This document shows positions 5,282 through 7,238 of a DNA stretch of 7,238 bases, piece after piece. This DNA is from an uncultured Rhodospirillales bacterium. Its GTDB lineage: Bacteria; Pseudomonadota; Alphaproteobacteria; CALMVH01. The stretch is taken from the NCBI GenBank assembly GCA_937873165.1, contig CALMVH010000350.1:1-7238 (forward strand), written 5' to 3'. Made by a program: the position numbers and the translations under genes. Each line of letters opens with the position of its first letter. Position 1 is the first letter of the stretch. Below the pieces are notes generated by a model. The model did not search any database and was not told where the DNA came from. It worked only from the letters and a program-made list of their open reading frames with translations.

Positions 5282-5998
5282 ATGTCGATCCAGTCATCCC
5301 TCGCCCGCCAGCGTTTCTACCGCTCCATCGAGACGCCGTGCCCCTATCTGCCCGGCAGGATCGAGAGCAAGCTGTTCACGCGCTTCGAAAGCGGCGACTC
5401 GGCAGCCCTGAACTCGCTGCTCACGCGGTCCGGGTTCCGGCGCAGCCACGATATTTCGTATCGTCCGGTCTGCGCCGGCTGCAATGCCTGCGTGCCCGTG
5501 CGCGTTCCTGCTTCCCGGTTTACACCCAGCGATGGACAGGCGCGCACCACTCGCCGCAATGCCGATTTGACAGCCGTCTATCTTGGGTCCGTCGCCACCC
5601 GCGAACAGTACGATTTGTTCATGCGCTACCAGCACGGCCGGCATGCAGGCGGCGACATGGCGCTGATGAGTTTCGAGGATTACGCCGCTATGGTGGAGGA
5701 AGGCACGCAGCTGACCGGGATCGTGGAATGGCGCACTGCAAGCGGCACGTTGAAGGCGGTCATGCTGGCCGATGCGGTCAGCGACGGCATGTCGGCGGTC
5801 TACAGCTTCTTCGACCCCGACGAGCCCCGCCGTAGCCTGGGCACCTTCATGATCCTGGAACTGATCGCCGAGATCGCCCGCCGCGGGCGCGACTACCTGT
5901 ACCTGGGATACCTGGTCACCGGCACGCGCAAGATGGAATACAAGGCGCGTTTCCAGCCGCACGAAACACTGACGGAACAGGGTTGGAAGTTGGTTTAA
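5282..5998 (+). CDS. bpt: Aspartate/glutamate leucyltransferase (Bpt-type, N-degron pathway)
   Basis: Bpt transfers leucine from leucyl-tRNA to proteins with N-terminal Asp or Glu, marking them for ClpS/ClpAP degradation. The 238-residue length from this ATG is typical. The N-terminal ATE-like domain shows P-C-P-Y-L-P-G-R at 19-26, G-F-R-R-S at 51-55, and the cysteine cluster Y-R-P-V-C-A-G-C-N-A-C at 60-70. R-R-N-A-D-L is at 91-96 and Y-Q-H-G-R-H at 116-121. The C-terminal GNAT-like part shows Y-S-F-F-D-P-D at 174-180, S-L-G-T-F at 185-189, L-G-Y at 208-210 and R-K-M-E-Y-K-A-R-F at 216-224. An alternative start is the TTG at 5237, which overlaps the preceding stop (TTGA) and has GGAG at 5223-5226, 10 nt upstream. 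That start would add 15 residues that look unlike the family. The ATG at 5282 has a weak ribosome binding site, so both remain possible. Confidence 0.93.
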   Translation: MSIQSSLARQRFYRSIETPCPYLPGRIESKLFTRFESGDSAALNSLLTRSGFRRSHDISYRPVCAGCNACVPVRVPASRFTPSDGQARTTRRNADLTAVYLGSVATREQYDLFMRYQHGRHAGGDMALMSFEDYAAMVEEGTQLTGIVEWRTASGTLKAVMLADAVSDGMSAVYSFFDPDEPRRSLGTFMILELIAEIARRGRDYLYLGYLVTGTRKMEYKARFQPHETLTEQGWKLV

Positions 5999-6029
5999 TA
6001 TCCAGTTTTGCAAGGCGCGAGAGGGAACG

Positions 6030-6803
6030 TCAATCCGCTTTCCCGAACATGACGGTCGTATCGCCGACGAACGCGTAGGGGCCGAGATGCGTCAGCTTGC
6101 TGGCGACGTCGACCCAGATTTCGCCGCCGATATCCGTCCAGCGTTTGCAGAAGGTGGAGTCTTCCGGCAGGTAGAACCCCTCGTCGTCGATAACGCATTC
6201 GAAGAACGCATAACGGTTCGGGCTGCCGCGCTGGATGTCGGGGTTGGCATTGATCTTTTCGTAGCGCATCGCCGGGTATTTTTCCTTCATCGTCTCTAAC
6301 ACGTTGCGGCGTATCATCATGAAGCCGTTGCCGAGGTAACGGGCGCGGGCGAAATGGCCGCTGCTTTCGATCTTGCTGCGGTCTGCGAATCCGACCACGT
6401 AGTTCATCGAGGCCGCGCGCAGGTTCGGATGGTGTTCATCGGCGTTCTTCTGCACCAGGTTCCAGTCAATGTTCTTGGCCGGGTAGATGCCCCCCACCAT
6501 GTCGACATCGAAATCCAGCATGCGGAACACGGCCTCGGCGTCGAAGCCGATATCGGCATCGATGAACATCAGGTGCGTGGCGTCCGGGTTATCGAGGAAC
6601 TGGGTCACCACGCTGTTGCGCGCCCGGGTAATCAGCGCGTCGCCCGACAGCAGCTGCACCTCGAACGGGATGCCGCGCACCAGGCATAGCTTTTGCAGCT
6701 GCATGATCGAAGTCATGTAAAGATGCGTGACGTTGCCGCCATAGCAGGGCGTGCCGACGATCAGGTGGCGTCGGGGCGGGAACTCGGCTTGCGTGTCGGT
6801 CAT
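6030..6803 (-). CDS. GT-A-type glycosyltransferase-like protein, complete copy
   Basis: The 257-residue soluble protein has no signal peptide or membrane segment. It looks like a nucleotide-sugar glycosyltransferase of the GT-A fold. An N-terminal strand L-I-V-G-T-P-C-Y at 14-21 opens the domain; D-A-L-I-T-R-A-R-N at 55-63 follows, then T-H-L-M-F-I-D-A-D-I-G-F at 76-87, where D82-A83-D84 is a DXD-type metal and sugar-nucleotide motif. G-G-I-Y-P-A-K at 104-110 and the acceptor-side block F-Y-L-P-E-D-S-T-F-C-K-R-W at 210-222 come next; E214-D215 resembles the E-D pair of GT-2-like catalytic regions. T-H-L-G at 238-241 may supply a late metal-binding His. AGGG at 6814-6811 lies 7 nt before the ATG. 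The gene converges on bpt with 31 bp between stops and has a paralogue directly upstream. The sugar donor and acceptor cannot be told. Confidence 0.8.
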   Translation of the reverse strand: MTDTQAEFPPRRHLIVGTPCYGGNVTHLYMTSIMQLQKLCLVRGIPFEVQLLSGDALITRARNSVVTQFLDNPDATHLMFIDADIGFDAEAVFRMLDFDVDMVGGIYPAKNIDWNLVQKNADEHHPNLRAASMNYVVGFADRSKIESSGHFARARYLGNGFMMIRRNVLETMKEKYPAMRYEKINANPDIQRGSPNRYAFFECVIDDEGFYLPEDSTFCKRWTDIGGEIWVDVASKLTHLGPYAFVGDTTVMFGKAD

Positions 6804-6836
6804 GACGGAACCCTGTGTTAGTCATCCCGCACCGGC

Positions 6837-6855
6837 GGAAATCCGTTCGATTTCC
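6837..6855. repeat. Perfect short inverted repeat between the two glycosyltransferase-like genes
   Basis: GGAAATC at 6837-6843 and GATTTCC at 6849-6855 form a perfect 7-bp stem with a 5-nt loop in the 87-bp gap between the paralogues. On the minus strand, the transcribed direction, it lies 35 nt after the stop of the upstream copy and 34 nt before the start of the complete copy. No T-run follows on either strand, so an intrinsic terminator is unlikely. It may be an RNA-processing or stability hairpin, or a protein-binding site. Confidence 0.4.
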
Positions 6856-6890
6856 TTATCCAGTGAATGGTCAACAAAGGCTGAACGCGG

Positions 6891-7238
6891 CTAGCCCCGC
6901 CCGAACAGGCTCGTGGTATCGCCGACAAAGCTGTAGGGTCCGTGATGCGTCAGCTTGCTGTTCATGTCGACCCAGATCTCGCCGCCGATATCGGTCCAGC
7001 GCTTGCAGAAGGTGTAGTCCTCGGGGAGGTAATATCCTTCCTCGTCGATCACGCATTCGAAGAACGCATACCGATTCGGGCTGCCGCGTTGCGGGTCGGG
7101 CGAGGTATTGATCTTGTCGTAGCGCAGCTGCGGGTAGTGCTGCTTCATCGCGTCGAACACCCGCCGCCGGATCATCATGAAGCCGTTGCCGACGTAGCGT
7201 CCTTTGGCAAAATGTCCGTTGGACTCGATGGTCGGCTG
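6891..7238 (-). CDS. GT-A-type glycosyltransferase-like protein, C-terminal part of second copy (window edge)
   Basis: The frame is open from base 7238 down to the TAG at 6893-6891, giving 115 residues of the C-terminal part of a gene that starts beyond the window. It aligns without gaps to residues 142-256 of the complete copy downstream, with about 74% identity by hand count. The shared blocks are I-E-S-x-G-H-F-A, G-N-G-F-M-M-I-R-R, a 16-residue identical stretch from Q-R-G-S-P-N-R-Y to C-V-I-D, the Y-L-P-E-D block with F-C-K-R-W-T-D-I-G-G-E-I-W-V-D, and K-L-T-H followed by G-P-Y. The DXD-bearing N-terminal half lies outside the window. The two genes have the same orientation and form a tandem pair that may be cotranscribed. 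Confidence 0.85.
   Translation of the reverse strand, partial: QPTIESNGHFAKGRYVGNGFMMIRRRVFDAMKQHYPQLRYDKINTSPDPQRGSPNRYAFFECVIDEEGYYLPEDYTFCKRWTDIGGEIWVDMNSKLTHHGPYSFVGDTTSLFGRG

Noticed and set aside
5294..6013. Minus-strand frame of 239 codons opposite bpt
   Set aside because: It is the reverse image of a clear bpt gene and has no domain of its own.
5999..6029. Bidirectional terminator between bpt and the converging glycosyltransferase-like gene
   Set aside because: The 31 bp between the stops hold no convincing inverted repeat with a T-run.

Overview
The window is GC-rich and tightly packed. It looks like a chromosomal housekeeping segment from an alphaproteobacterium. The order LdtR-type MarR regulator, glyA, nrdR, ribH, nusB and bpt is an alphaproteobacterial arrangement. 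Codon use, GC content and the style of the RibH and DUF72 proteins suggest Rhodospirillales, perhaps Acetobacteraceae, but that placement is an inference from memory and not the result of a search.

Layout. On the minus strand at the left are the N-terminus of a CHASE3-type membrane sensor (1-255, cut by the window edge) and a DUF72 protein (315-1166). A 182-bp divergent intergenic region follows, holding a pair of similar 17-bp sites. On the plus strand there is then an LdtR-like winged-helix regulator (1349-1849), a 95-nt leader with a long inverted repeat, glyA (1945-3273), nrdR (3289-3747), ribH (3744-4223, ATGA overlap with nrdR), nusB (4230-4763), a secreted FliL-like small protein (4830-5240) and bpt (5282-5998). 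Converging on this block from the right, on the minus strand, are two adjacent paralogous GT-A-type glycosyltransferase-like genes: one complete (6030-6803) and one cut by the window edge (6891-7238).

How the genes relate. glyA (one-carbon units for purine, dTMP and methionine synthesis), nrdR (repressor of ribonucleotide reductase genes), ribH (flavin precursor) and nusB (rRNA antitermination) form a growth-linked operon with gaps of 15 bp or less. The FliL-like gene and bpt follow after a 66-bp gap that contains a small hairpin, so they may be read from the same transcript or separately. The LdtR-like gene faces away from DUF72 and probably regulates itself through the shared intergenic region.

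Most of the window is ordinary core genome. The points worth a second look are the altered active-site loop of RibH, the structured glyA leader whose 3' arm reaches the ribosome binding site, the paired sites in the divergent promoter region, a probable non-AUG start for the DUF72 gene, the FliL-like exported protein inserted between nusB and bpt, and the tandem glycosyltransferase duplication. I found no CRISPR array, insertion sequence, tRNA, rRNA or defence system.
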